Below, in pieces: positions 42,335 through 49,949 of a stretch of 64,000 nucleotides of DNA; within the stretch, counting starts at the first letter, position 1; each line of letters begins with the position of its first letter. The notes under the pieces are model-generated. The model was not told the origin of the DNA, did no database searches, and saw only the letters and a program-made list of their open reading frames with translations. Both the position numbers and the translations under genes were made by a program. Origin of the DNA: an uncultured Isoptericola sp. (GTDB taxonomy: Bacteria; Actinomycetota; Actinomycetes; Actinomycetales; Cellulomonadaceae); contig CANMFP010000001.1 of NCBI GenBank assembly GCA_947497265.1, positions 682,001 to 746,000 on the forward strand. The letters are read 5' to 3'.

Positions 42335-42483
42335 GCCACCCACGTTCGCTGGCGGGCCCGCCCGCCCACATCGGCCCGGGAGCGTCACCTGGTGTCGCCC
42401 CGGGGCGACACCAGACCCCGACCGTCCCTGAGCGGGCGCTCAGGGAAGGGCGAGCGCCGCCCGCCAGACCTACGCTGGGGCTC

Positions 42484-43758
42484 GTGCCCAGGACCGCCCC
42501 CGCAGTCGACGACGACGCCGGTGCCCGCACCGCGACGCCGTCCCCGTGGGTGCCCGACGTCGTGCTCGGGCTCACGATGGCCCTGGTGATCGCCGTCATG
42601 ATCGCGGCCGACGCCGCCGCGGCGGACGGGGGGTCGGGCGGGCTCGACCCGCACGGCGCGGCCGCGTACCTCTTCGCCGCCGGGTTCGGAGCGCTGGTGC
42701 TGCTGCGCCGTCGGGCACCCGTGGTGCTGCTCGTGGCGACGGTGGTGGCGATCTTCGCGTACTACGCGCTCGGACTCGCCCCCATCGGGATGGCCCTGCC
42801 CGCCGTGGCCGCCCTGTACTCCGCGGCGGAGCTGGACCGCACCCGCTCTGCGGTGGGTGCAGGCGCGGTCCTCATCGTGGTGGCCACCTACTTCCGCGTC
42901 ACGGACGACGACCCGTCGGCCCACCTGACGGTCTACGATCTCGTCACCAACGTCGCGCTGGTGGCCGCGGCCATCGCACTGGGCGTCGCGGTGCGACTGG
43001 CTCGGGTGGCCCGCGGGCACACCGAGGTGGTGCGCGCACTGACGGCGGCCGAGCAGGCACGCGCCGCGGACCAGCGCCTCCAGGCCGAGCGCATGCGCAT
43101 CGCCCGCGACCTGCACGACGTCGTCGGGCACAACCTGTCCGTCGTCGCCCTGCACACGAGCGTCGCCACCGAGGCCGTGGGACGCGACGACGACGCCACC
43201 CGGACGGCGTTGCGGCACGTCCGCGAGGCGACGTCCGGCACCCTGCACGAGCTCCGGGCCACCGTGAAGGTCCTGCGGCGACCGCTGCGGCCGGGCGGCG
43301 GGCCCGGCAGCGAGCGCGACGGACGGCCCGGCACCCACCACCGGGACATGCTGCCCGCGGCGACCGGGCCGGCGGGGCTGGCCGCGCTGGTGGAGCCGGC
43401 ACGGGCGAGCGGCCTGGCCGTGTCGACGCGCGTCGAGGTCCCCGCCGGTTCGATCGACGCCACCGTGGACGCCGCCGCCTACCGGATCGTGCAGGAGGCG
43501 CTGACGAACGTGCTGCGGCACTCCGGGGCGCGGTCGGCGCACGTGCGGCTCGTCGTCACCGACGGGCGCCTCCGCATCACGGTGTCCGACGACGGCACGG
43601 GCTCGGGCGCGGCGGCCGGGACCGGGCAGAGCACCGGCGCAGGGATCGCCGGGATGGCCGAGCGGGCTGCGCTCCTCGGCGGCACCTTCAGCGCCGGCGA
43701 CACGCCGACGGGCGGGTTCCGGGTGCTGGCAGAGCTCCCCGCCCGCCTGGAGGGCTAG
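42484..43758 (+). CDS. NarL-type sensor histidine kinase
   Basis: A 424-residue kinase with about five to six N-terminal membrane segments, a HisKA_3 dimerisation motif RMRIARDLHDVVGHNLSVVALH (phosphoacceptor His in DLHD-x-x-GH), and an HATPase domain with EALTNVLRHSGA and GAGIAGMAERAALLGG. The GTG at 42484 is the likely start. It resembles DesK/LiaS kinases, usually encoded next to their regulator; here the probable partner is 1.9 kb downstream at 45654. Confidence 0.9.
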   Translation: MPRTAPAVDDDAGARTATPSPWVPDVVLGLTMALVIAVMIAADAAAADGGSGGLDPHGAAAYLFAAGFGALVLLRRRAPVVLLVATVVAIFAYYALGLAPIGMALPAVAALYSAAELDRTRSAVGAGAVLIVVATYFRVTDDDPSAHLTVYDLVTNVALVAAAIALGVAVRLARVARGHTEVVRALTAAEQARAADQRLQAERMRIARDLHDVVGHNLSVVALHTSVATEAVGRDDDATRTALRHVREATSGTLHELRATVKVLRRPLRPGGGPGSERDGRPGTHHRDMLPAATGPAGLAALVEPARASGLAVSTRVEVPAGSIDATVDAAAYRIVQEALTNVLRHSGARSAHVRLVVTDGRLRITVSDDGTGSGAAAGTGQSTGAGIAGMAERAALLGGTFSAGDTPTGGFRVLAELPARLEG

Positions 43759-43806
43759 GCCGCTGCGTGCCCGCGTGCGCCGCGGTGGGCCACCGTCCCG
43801 ACGCCC

Positions 43807-43890
43807 TCAGTCGGCGGGGCCGGACGTCCCGGTGAGCAGCACGAGCAGGGGCAGCGCGGCGTTGTCGACCGCGTGGACGACTGGTTGCGA
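43807..43890 (-). pseudogene. Possible C-terminal gene remnant
   Basis: The minus strand reads SQPVVHAVDNAALPLLVLLTGTSGPAD before a stop, which looks like the end of a membrane protein cut off on its N-terminal side within the 144-base gap between the kinase and the next gene. Parent family not identified. Confidence 0.3.
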
Positions 43891-43902
43891 GCGCTGCTCG
43901 AC

Positions 43903-44559
43903 TCAGACGAGGCCGAGCTCCCGGGCGCGGACACCGGCCTGGAAACGGGAATCGGCTCCGAGAGCATCCATCAGCTCGGCGACCCGGCGCCGGTAGGTGC
44001 GCACGCCGAGACCGAGCCGACGGGCGGCGACCTCGTCCTTGACCCCCTGTCCGAGGAGGTCCAGCACCCGGGGGGCGAGCTCGCGGATCTCGGCGATCCC
44101 CGCGTCGTAGACGTCGAGATCGGTGGCCGAGCGCCAGACCGCCTCGTAGAGGGAGGTGATTCCCTGCACCGCCTCCGACTGGGTGATCACGCTGTAGCTG
44201 CGTCGCCCCCCGCTCAGGTCCCCGGCCAGGATCGCCAACCGGCGGTCGAACAGGATCGTCTCGTTGAGCTCGTCGGTGGTGATGCGGATCTCGGCCCCGT
44301 GCCGGTCACGCACGCGCCGGAGGCCCTGGGCCGACACCGGGTCGATGAGCACTCCCGGCCGGTAGACCTTCCGGACGCGGACGTGGCCCCGCCGGGCGCG
44401 AGCGAGGGCGTCCAGGTCCTCGGAAGCGTGCGTGAGCATCCAGGTCCCGAGGCCGTTCGCCGCGCACGCGATCTCCGTAGCGGTCGCGAAGAGGTGCGAC
44501 GTGCGCGCGAGCAGCTCCTCGTCGCCGCGGACGATCGAGACGGCTTCACCGGTCTGCAT
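43903..44559 (-). CDS. TrmB/LuxR-like regulator
   Basis: A 218-residue regulator from the ATG at 44559. The central region (GVLIDPVSAQGLRRVRDRHGAEIRITTDELNETILFDRRLAILAGDL) resembles the effector domain of TrmB-like proteins, and the end is a LuxR-type helix-turn-helix (RVLDLLGQGVKDEVAARRLGLGVRTYRRRVAELMDALGADSRFQAG). Divergent from the aldo-keto reductase, its likely target. Confidence 0.75.
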   Translation of the reverse strand: MQTGEAVSIVRGDEELLARTSHLFATATEIACAANGLGTWMLTHASEDLDALARARRGHVRVRKVYRPGVLIDPVSAQGLRRVRDRHGAEIRITTDELNETILFDRRLAILAGDLSGGRRSYSVITQSEAVQGITSLYEAVWRSATDLDVYDAGIAEIRELAPRVLDLLGQGVKDEVAARRLGLGVRTYRRRVAELMDALGADSRFQAGVRARELGLV

Positions 44560-44654
44560 GCTCCGATTCTGCTCCTGGTGACAAGGTCCTGCCACGGTCG
44601 GCAACAAGCTGCCATCGCTGTGAGCACCCCGGGGAGCCGTTCGATGCTGCGGTC

Positions 44655-45596
44655 ATGACGACGAACGCCACGACCACCACCACCACCCTCGACCCGGCGG
44701 CAGCCGGTACCTGGCGCCTCGGCGACCGCACGGTCAACCGCCTCGGGTTCGGTGCGATGCGGCTCATCGGCACGCTGGGCGCCCCGGCCCCCCGTTCCCG
44801 CGCCGACGGCCTCGCCGTGCTGCGCCGCGCCGTCGAGCTCGGCGTGAACCACATCGATACCGCCGCCTTCTACTTCCTCCCCACCCGCTCGGCGAACGAG
44901 CTGATCAGCACGGCCCTGCAGCCGTACGCGGACGACCTGGTGATCACCACGAAGATCGGTGCCGCCCGGTCGCGGGACGGCGCGTTCGAGCCGTACGCCC
45001 GCCCCGACCAGCTCCGCAGCCACGTCGAGGAGAACATCCGCCAGCTCGGCCTCGACCAGCTCGACGTGGTGAACCTGCGCTGGGGCACGGGCCTGGCACC
45101 CGAGCCGGGTTCGGTCGCGGAGCACGTCGGCGCGCTCGCCGAGCTGCGTGACGCGGGTCTGGTCCGGCACATCGGCGTCTCGAACGTCCTGCCGGAGCAG
45201 CTCGACGAGGCGCTGGAGATCACGCCGGTGGTCTGCGTGCAGAACCGGTACGGCCTGACGGAGCGCGACGACGACGGCCTCCTCGACCGCTGCGGGGAGC
45301 TCGGCATCGCGTTCGTCCCGTTCTTCTCGGTCGGTGCGTCCGTCCCGGGCGCCATCCCGGGCGCGACGCGGGCCGACGACCGGGGCCGCACCGCGGTCGA
45401 GGCGGTCGCCGCAGCCCATGAGGCGACGCCCGCCCAGGTCCGCCTGGCGTGGACGCTGCACCGTGGTCGGCACGTCCTGGCCATCCCCGGCACGGGGAGC
45501 CTGGGGCACCTGGAGGAGAACGTCGCGGCGGCGGCGCTGCAGCTCGACGACGACGACCTCACCGTGCTCGACGGGATCGGCCGGGCCGCCTCGTGA
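44655..45596 (+). CDS. Aldo-keto reductase family protein
   Basis: A 313-residue AKR barrel: FGAMRL, NHIDTAAFYFLPTRSANELI (Asp, Tyr), ITTKIG (Lys), VRHIGVSN, PVVCVQNRYGL and IPGTGSLGHLEEN. The fourth member of the catalytic tetrad, normally His in LYxLH, appears as LRW (VVNLRWGTG), so catalysis may be altered; the same change occurs in some oxidoreductase-like AKRs. Divergent from the regulator at 43903. Confidence 0.87.
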   Translation: MTTNATTTTTTLDPAAAGTWRLGDRTVNRLGFGAMRLIGTLGAPAPRSRADGLAVLRRAVELGVNHIDTAAFYFLPTRSANELISTALQPYADDLVITTKIGAARSRDGAFEPYARPDQLRSHVEENIRQLGLDQLDVVNLRWGTGLAPEPGSVAEHVGALAELRDAGLVRHIGVSNVLPEQLDEALEITPVVCVQNRYGLTERDDDGLLDRCGELGIAFVPFFSVGASVPGAIPGATRADDRGRTAVEAVAAAHEATPAQVRLAWTLHRGRHVLAIPGTGSLGHLEENVAAAALQLDDDDLTVLDGIGRAAS

Positions 45597-45653
45597 CGCA
45601 CGGGGCCGGGCCGGGGCCCTGCGTCCCGGCCCGGCGTCCGCCACACTGGACGC

Positions 45654-46310
45654 GTGATCCGCATCGTGCTCGTCGACGACCAGGAGCTCGTGCGTGCCGG
45701 GCTGCGCCCCCTCGCGGAGCGCGACGGAGACATCGAGGTGGTCGGCGAGGCGGCGGACGGCCGTACGGGGCTCGCCCTCGTGCGCCGTGCACGACCGGAC
45801 GTGGTGCTCATGGACGTCCGCATGCCGCACCTGGACGGCATCGAAGCCACCCGCGAGATCGTCGCCGATCCCGCGCTGCGGGACGTCCGGGTCCTGGTGC
45901 TGACCACGTTCGACGAGGACGAGCACGTGTTCGCGGCGATCCGCGCGGGGGCTGCGGGCTACCTGCTCAAGGACGTGACGCCGTCGGACCTCCGCGACGC
46001 GGTCCGCACCGTGCACGCCGGCGACTCGCTGCTGTCACCGGCCGTGACGGCGAGCGTCATGCGGGCGGTGACGGCCGGGGCCCCACCGGCTGGCGGCGGT
46101 GAGCTCGACGCCCTGACGGAGCGTGAGCGCGAGGTGCTCGGCGCCGTCGGGCGCGGCCTGACGAACGCCGAGATCGCCGCGGAGCTCTTCCTCTCCCCGG
46201 CGACGGCGCGGACGTACGTGAGCCGGCTGCTCACCAAGCTCGACGCCCGCGACCGTGCCGCCCTGGTCGTGCTCGCCTATGAGACGGGGCTGGTCCGTCC
46301 CGGCGCCTGA
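45654..46310 (+). CDS. NarL/FixJ family response regulator
   Basis: A 218-residue regulator: receiver domain with LVDDQ, phosphoacceptor Asp in VVLMDVRMPHLDG, LTTFDED and LLKD, then a LuxR helix-turn-helix LTEREREVLGAVGRGLTNAEIAAELFLSPATARTYVSRLL. GTG start. Likely partner of the kinase at 42484, now separated by two genes, and immediately upstream of the butyrolactone synthase gene. Confidence 0.92.
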   Translation: MIRIVLVDDQELVRAGLRPLAERDGDIEVVGEAADGRTGLALVRRARPDVVLMDVRMPHLDGIEATREIVADPALRDVRVLVLTTFDEDEHVFAAIRAGAAGYLLKDVTPSDLRDAVRTVHAGDSLLSPAVTASVMRAVTAGAPPAGGGELDALTEREREVLGAVGRGLTNAEIAAELFLSPATARTYVSRLLTKLDARDRAALVVLAYETGLVRPGA

Positions 46311-46334
46311 GGCGAACCGATCCGCGCCGGCCGG

Positions 46335-46347
46335 ACATCCAAGATGT
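46335..46347. promoter_or_regulatory. Short palindrome before the AfsA-like gene
   Basis: ACATC-CAA-GATGT lies 27 bases upstream of the chosen GTG start. It differs from the two sites around the receptor gene. It may be an operator; it would be inside the coding region if the ATG at 46344 were used. Confidence 0.35.
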
Positions 46348-46373
46348 ATGGGGACATGGGAAGAGGTACGTCC

Positions 46374-47180
46374 GTGAGCGCGCCCGCGGGCGAGGCAGGC
46401 GGGTCCGACGGCGTCCAGGTCGGGGGCGCGACGGCGGCCGGCACGGACACGTGGCACCTTCCGGTACGGCTGCTGGCGCGGCCGGGTCCACCGGCGGGGG
46501 GCGTCGTCCCGTTCCTCACGGGCCTCGAGGTGGTCCGCCAGGTCGGCGTGGTCCTGGCCCGCCAGTGCCTCGGCATCCCCGCGGACCATCACCTGAGCCT
46601 GCGCCGGGTCGCGTTCCGGTGGACCGGTCGGCCGCCGCGACTGCCGGACAGCGGCGCGCTCGGGGCGACAGCGTTCGCCCACCTGCACACGCGGCGCCTG
46701 CGACGGGGCCTCACCCATGCCTTCGAGGCGTCGCTGACGCTGCGGGTGGGGTCGCGGGAGATCGCGCTGGGCAACGGCTCGGTGCAGTGCATCGACCCGG
46801 AGACCTACCCGCTCGTGCGGGGCGACGCGCCGCCGCTGGGCACGGCACCCGAGCGCCACGACGCGTCCCCGCTCAGCGTGCTGCAGCAGCGCGGGGACCG
46901 GCTGCTGGGCCGGATCGGCTGGGACTCCGACGACCCGGCGCAGGTCGACCCCACGCTGGACCGGTTGTCCGGGCACACGCTGGTCGCGACAGCGCTGCGG
47001 GCCGCCGCCCTGCTGCGGCCGGGGCGCCCGCCCGTCGGGGTCTCGATGGCGATCGACCGGTTCGTCGAGTACACGCCCCGGCCGGACGTCTACGCCACGG
47101 CCGGCGACGACGCGGTGGAGGTCTCCGTGCTGCAGGACCGGCTGGTCGTCGCCCGTGGTGAGATCCGCCTGAGCAATTGA
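46374..47180 (+). CDS. AfsA-like gamma-butyrolactone biosynthesis protein
   Basis: A 268-residue protein with two hotdog repeats like A-factor synthase AfsA/ScbA. First repeat: FLTGLEVVRQVGVVLARQCLGIPADHHLSLRRVAFRW. Linker: GNGSVQCIDPETYPLVRGD, which aligns with the AfsA segment before its second repeat. Second repeat: DPTLDRLSGHTLVATALRAAALL. AfsA couples a beta-ketoacyl-ACP to dihydroxyacetone phosphate to begin signal synthesis. The GTG at 46374 has AGAGG seven bases upstream; ATGs at 46344 and 46356 are alternatives. The ketoreductase step is not encoded nearby. Confidence 0.82.
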   Translation: MSAPAGEAGGSDGVQVGGATAAGTDTWHLPVRLLARPGPPAGGVVPFLTGLEVVRQVGVVLARQCLGIPADHHLSLRRVAFRWTGRPPRLPDSGALGATAFAHLHTRRLRRGLTHAFEASLTLRVGSREIALGNGSVQCIDPETYPLVRGDAPPLGTAPERHDASPLSVLQQRGDRLLGRIGWDSDDPAQVDPTLDRLSGHTLVATALRAAALLRPGRPPVGVSMAIDRFVEYTPRPDVYATAGDDAVEVSVLQDRLVVARGEIRLSN

Positions 47181-47181
47181 C

Positions 47182-47199
47182 TGACCTTCTGTGCGGTCA
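47182..47199. promoter_or_regulatory. Candidate receptor operator A
   Basis: TGACCTTCTGTGCGGTCA, TGACC/GGTCA inverted arms, lies between a TTGACT hexamer (47177-47182) and a -10-like position, upstream of the receptor gene. It shares TGACCT-x-C-x-G-x-x-CGGTCAG-x-GAAA with site B, so both are likely bound by the same TetR protein. Confidence 0.6.
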
Positions 47200-47370
47200 G
47201 TGAAATTCCGGTTCGCGACGATTCGAACGGACATTTCGACACCGCCGCCCGAGCGTTCTGCGATTCGGTCCGCGCGCCATGCGGGACCACCATTCCGATC
47301 GCGCTACCGTCCGGGGAGGAACGCCGCCATTCCGGGCGTCCCCGCACCGGCCGGCAGCGAAGGAACATCG

Positions 47371-47961
47371 GTGGCCGCAACATCAAGACAGCGACAGAAG
47401 GCAGCGACGCGTGCGGCGATCATGCGGACCGCGGCCGAGGAGTTCGACGCCCACGGCTATTCCGCGACCTCTGTCGCCCGGATTGCCGACAGACTGCGTC
47501 TCACCAAGGGATCGGTCTACTTCCACTTCGCGTCGAAGGCAGAGCTGGCCGCCGAGGTGGCCCTGGCCGGCGCGGACGTCTGGGAACCCATCCTGCGGTC
47601 GCTCGACGACGACGGTCTGACCGGCCTCGACGCGCTGCAACGGCTCTCCGTCGAGGTCGCGGGCCTGTTCCGCGACGACGTCATGCTGCGGGCTGCCGTA
47701 CGGCTGACCCGGCAGGGCCCCACGGCCGAGCTGCCGGACCCCTTCACGAGCTGGATCTCCGTGGTGCGCCGCTGCCTCGACCGGGCCGTCGGAGCGGGCG
47801 AGGTCCGGCCCGGCGTCGACGTCGACGCCCTCGCCTGGCAGCTCGTCGCCACGTTCCTGGGCATGCAGGAGCTCGCGCGGCGCGTGGCCGACCCGACCGA
47901 CCCGGTCGACCGGCTCGACGACCTGTGGAACGTCGTCCTCGACGGCGTGCGGGCACCCTGA
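47371..47961 (+). CDS. TetR family regulator, ArpA/ScbR-type butyrolactone receptor
   Basis: A 196-residue regulator. The N-terminal helix-turn-helix (RAAIMRTAAEEFDAHGYSATSVARIADRLRLTKGSVYFHFASKAELAAEV) is of the butyrolactone-receptor type, with TKGxxYFHFxSKxEL; the C-terminal domain has LTRQGPTAELPDPFTSWISVVRRCLDRAVGAGEVRPGVDVDALAWQLVATFLGMQ, matching the ligand domain of ArpA/ScbR homologues. It follows the AfsA-like gene, the usual synthase/receptor pairing. GTG start with AAGGA upstream. Operator-like sites lie on both sides. Confidence 0.8.
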   Translation: MAATSRQRQKAATRAAIMRTAAEEFDAHGYSATSVARIADRLRLTKGSVYFHFASKAELAAEVALAGADVWEPILRSLDDDGLTGLDALQRLSVEVAGLFRDDVMLRAAVRLTRQGPTAELPDPFTSWISVVRRCLDRAVGAGEVRPGVDVDALAWQLVATFLGMQELARRVADPTDPVDRLDDLWNVVLDGVRAP

Positions 47962-47981
47962 GACCGGTTCCCACGGTCGAT

Positions 47982-47999
47982 TGACCTACCGGACGGTCA
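47982..47999. promoter_or_regulatory. Candidate receptor operator B
   Basis: TGACCTACCGGACGGTCA is a 14-of-18 palindrome beginning inside a TTGACC hexamer (47981-47986), ahead of the ECF sigma gene. It is nearly the same as site A, including the following GxGAAA. Binding would block the sigma-factor promoter. Confidence 0.65.
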
Positions 48000-48090
48000 G
48001 CGAAACGCTTGCGGTCCTGGGCTGCGCACTGCACTCTGGGGTGCGTGCCGCACGGGGCGGCGCCCAGAGACACCTGGCAGGAGGTCCGCC

Positions 48091-48657
48091 ATGCGCGCCG
48101 ACGCGACGGACCGCGAGCTGTGGGCGAGGGTGCGTGGCGACGACCAGCACGCCTTCTCGCTGCTCTTCCGCCGCTATCACGAGCAGGTCCTGCGCTCCGT
48201 GGCCGGCCACCTGCGAGGTGTCGCGCGCGCGGACCCCGCCGCCGTCGCCGGTGACGTCTTCACCACGCTCTGGCGACGGCGCACCAGCGTGGACGTCGAG
48301 ACCACCGCGTGGCCGTGGCTCCGGGCGGTCGCCTCGCGGCTGTGCGCCAACGAGCGCCGCCGCTGCCTGCGGCACGACCGCCTGCTGGTCCAGGCCGCCT
48401 CCGCCGCCGCGCGGGGCGGGCACGTCGTGCCGGACCACGCCCCGGGGGTCGCGGACCGGATGGCACTGGTCGACGCCCTGGCACTCCTCGGCCCCGCGGA
48501 GAGTCAGGTGGCGCGCCTCGCGCTGGTCGACGACCTGCCCGACACCGAGGTCGCCGCGACGCTGCGCGTGCCCGTCGGCACCGTGAAGTCCCGCCTGCAC
48601 CGTGCCCGCCGGGAGTTGCGTCGCCACCTGCAGCGTCACGGTAGCGTCGGACCGTGA
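48091..48657 (+). CDS. ECF-type RNA polymerase sigma factor
   Basis: A 188-residue sigma-70 family protein: region 2 (AFSLLFRRYHEQVLRSVAGHLRGV...DVFTTLWRRR) and region 4 (LALVDDLPDTEVAATLRVPVGTVKSRLHRARRELRRHLQ). No anti-sigma gene follows; instead an esterase overlaps its stop. AGGAGG precedes the ATG. Candidate operator B sits upstream, which would place it under the butyrolactone receptor. Confidence 0.9.
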   Translation: MRADATDRELWARVRGDDQHAFSLLFRRYHEQVLRSVAGHLRGVARADPAAVAGDVFTTLWRRRTSVDVETTAWPWLRAVASRLCANERRRCLRHDRLLVQAASAAARGGHVVPDHAPGVADRMALVDALALLGPAESQVARLALVDDLPDTEVAATLRVPVGTVKSRLHRARRELRRHLQRHGSVGP

Positions 48658-49529
48658 CCACCGACGTTCCCTCGCCCACCGTCGCCGACGTCGGTTACGC
48701 CGCGGGCTCCCCCAGCCAGCATCTCGACCTGTGGCTGCCCGACGCCCCCACCGCTCCGGCCCCGGTGGTCGTGTTCATCCATGGCGGCGGCTGGTACTAC
48801 GGCTCTCGCGACATGGTGGGCCCCAAGGTCGGCCCGCTGCTCGCCGCCGGGTTCGCCGTCGCGAGCATCGACTACCGGATGTCCGGCGAGGCGCCGTTCC
48901 CGGCCGCCGTCGACGACGCGCGGGCCGCCGTCGGCCACCTGCGCCGCCACGCCGCCGAGGCCGGGCTGGACCCGGACCGGATCGTGCTGTGGGGCGAGTC
49001 CGCCGGGGCGAACATCGCCTGCGTGGTCGGCGCGCTGTCCGGGCGGGCCGCACCCTGGGACTCGGCGTCGCCGGACGCGCCCGGGCCGACGCCGCCCGTG
49101 GCCGCCGTCGTCGACTGGTTCGGCCCGACGGACTTCCTCGCGATGGACGAGCAGGCGGCGGAGATCGGCTGCGCCCCCTCGTCGCACTCCGCGGACGACT
49201 CGCCCGAGTCGCGGTACGTCGGCTCCCCCGTGCGGACCGCGCCGGACCTCGCGGCGCTGGCCGGCCCGCTGCCGCACCTGGCCGCGGGGGCCGACGGCGC
49301 CGCGAGCGGCGAGGACGCCCCGCCGCTGCCCGCCGTGGCGATCGCGCACGGCACGGCCGACTGCACCGTCGCGCCCGGGCAGTCGCGCTTGCTCGTCGAG
49401 GCGCTGCGCGCCCGCGGGGCCGAACCCTGGGTGACCTGGCTGGAGGGGGCGGAGCACTCGGACCCGCGCTTCGACGCCGAGCTCCTGGCACCGACGATCG
49501 ACTGGCTCTCCGGGGTGCTGGGGCGGTAG
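48654..49529 (+). CDS. Alpha/beta hydrolase, HSL-type carboxylesterase
   Basis: A 291-residue esterase: oxyanion motif FIHGGGWYYGSR, nucleophile elbow WGESAGANIA, and IAHGTADCTV...GAEHSDPRF supplying Asp and His. Closest in pattern to hormone-sensitive-lipase-like esterases. The GTG overlaps the sigma gene stop (GTGA). A lactone substrate, such as a signalling butyrolactone, is conceivable given the neighbours but unproven. Confidence 0.88.
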   Translation: MTTDVPSPTVADVGYAAGSPSQHLDLWLPDAPTAPAPVVVFIHGGGWYYGSRDMVGPKVGPLLAAGFAVASIDYRMSGEAPFPAAVDDARAAVGHLRRHAAEAGLDPDRIVLWGESAGANIACVVGALSGRAAPWDSASPDAPGPTPPVAAVVDWFGPTDFLAMDEQAAEIGCAPSSHSADDSPESRYVGSPVRTAPDLAALAGPLPHLAAGADGAASGEDAPPLPAVAIAHGTADCTVAPGQSRLLVEALRARGAEPWVTWLEGAEHSDPRFDAELLAPTIDWLSGVLGR

Positions 49530-49553
49530 CTCGTCGATACACGGACTACTGAA

Positions 49554-49569
49554 TACAGGGAACCATGTA
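49554..49569. promoter_or_regulatory. Probable CmtR operator
   Basis: TACAGGGAACCATGTA (TACA/TGTA arms, with inner GG/CC-like symmetry) lies directly before the cmtR start in an AT-richer stretch. The position fits autorepression of the metal efflux operon. Confidence 0.5.
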
Positions 49570-49571
49570 CT

Positions 49572-49949
49572 GTGGCCCGCATGGAGACCGTGACACTCAC
49601 CCACACCGCCGCGCTCGCCCGGCTCGGGCACGCCCTCGGCGACCCGACCCGCACGCGCATCCTCCTCGCGCTCCGCGACGGTCCGGCCTACCCCGCCGAC
49701 CTCGCCGACGGGCTCGGCGTGTCACGCCAGGTGATGTCCAACCAGCTCGCGTGCCTGCGCGGCTGCGGCCTGGTCGCCACGCGACGCGACGGTCGCCGGA
49801 CCGAGTACCGGCTCTGCGACCCCCACCTGGCCCACGCGCTCGGCGACCTCCTGCGGCTCACCCTCGCCGTCGACCCCGACTGCTGCGGGCCGGACTGCAC
49901 CTGCGCCACCAGCACGCCGTCCGACGACCGCCCCGCGGCCGTGGCATGA
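49572..49949 (+). CDS. cmtR: CmtR-type ArsR/SmtB metal sensor (Cd/Pb)
   Basis: A 125-residue winged-helix repressor closely like mycobacterial CmtR: ALARLGHALGDPTRTRILLALRDGPAYPADLADGLGVSRQVMSNQLACLRGCGLV contains the two helix-4 cysteines (LACLRGCGLV) that ligate Cd(II)/Pb(II). The C-terminal tail CCGPDCTCA supplies further thiols, as CmtR Cys102 does. GTG 49572 or ATG 49581 may start translation. It overlaps the efflux gene (ATGA). Confidence 0.88.
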   Translation: MARMETVTLTHTAALARLGHALGDPTRTRILLALRDGPAYPADLADGLGVSRQVMSNQLACLRGCGLVATRRDGRRTEYRLCDPHLAHALGDLLRLTLAVDPDCCGPDCTCATSTPSDDRPAAVA

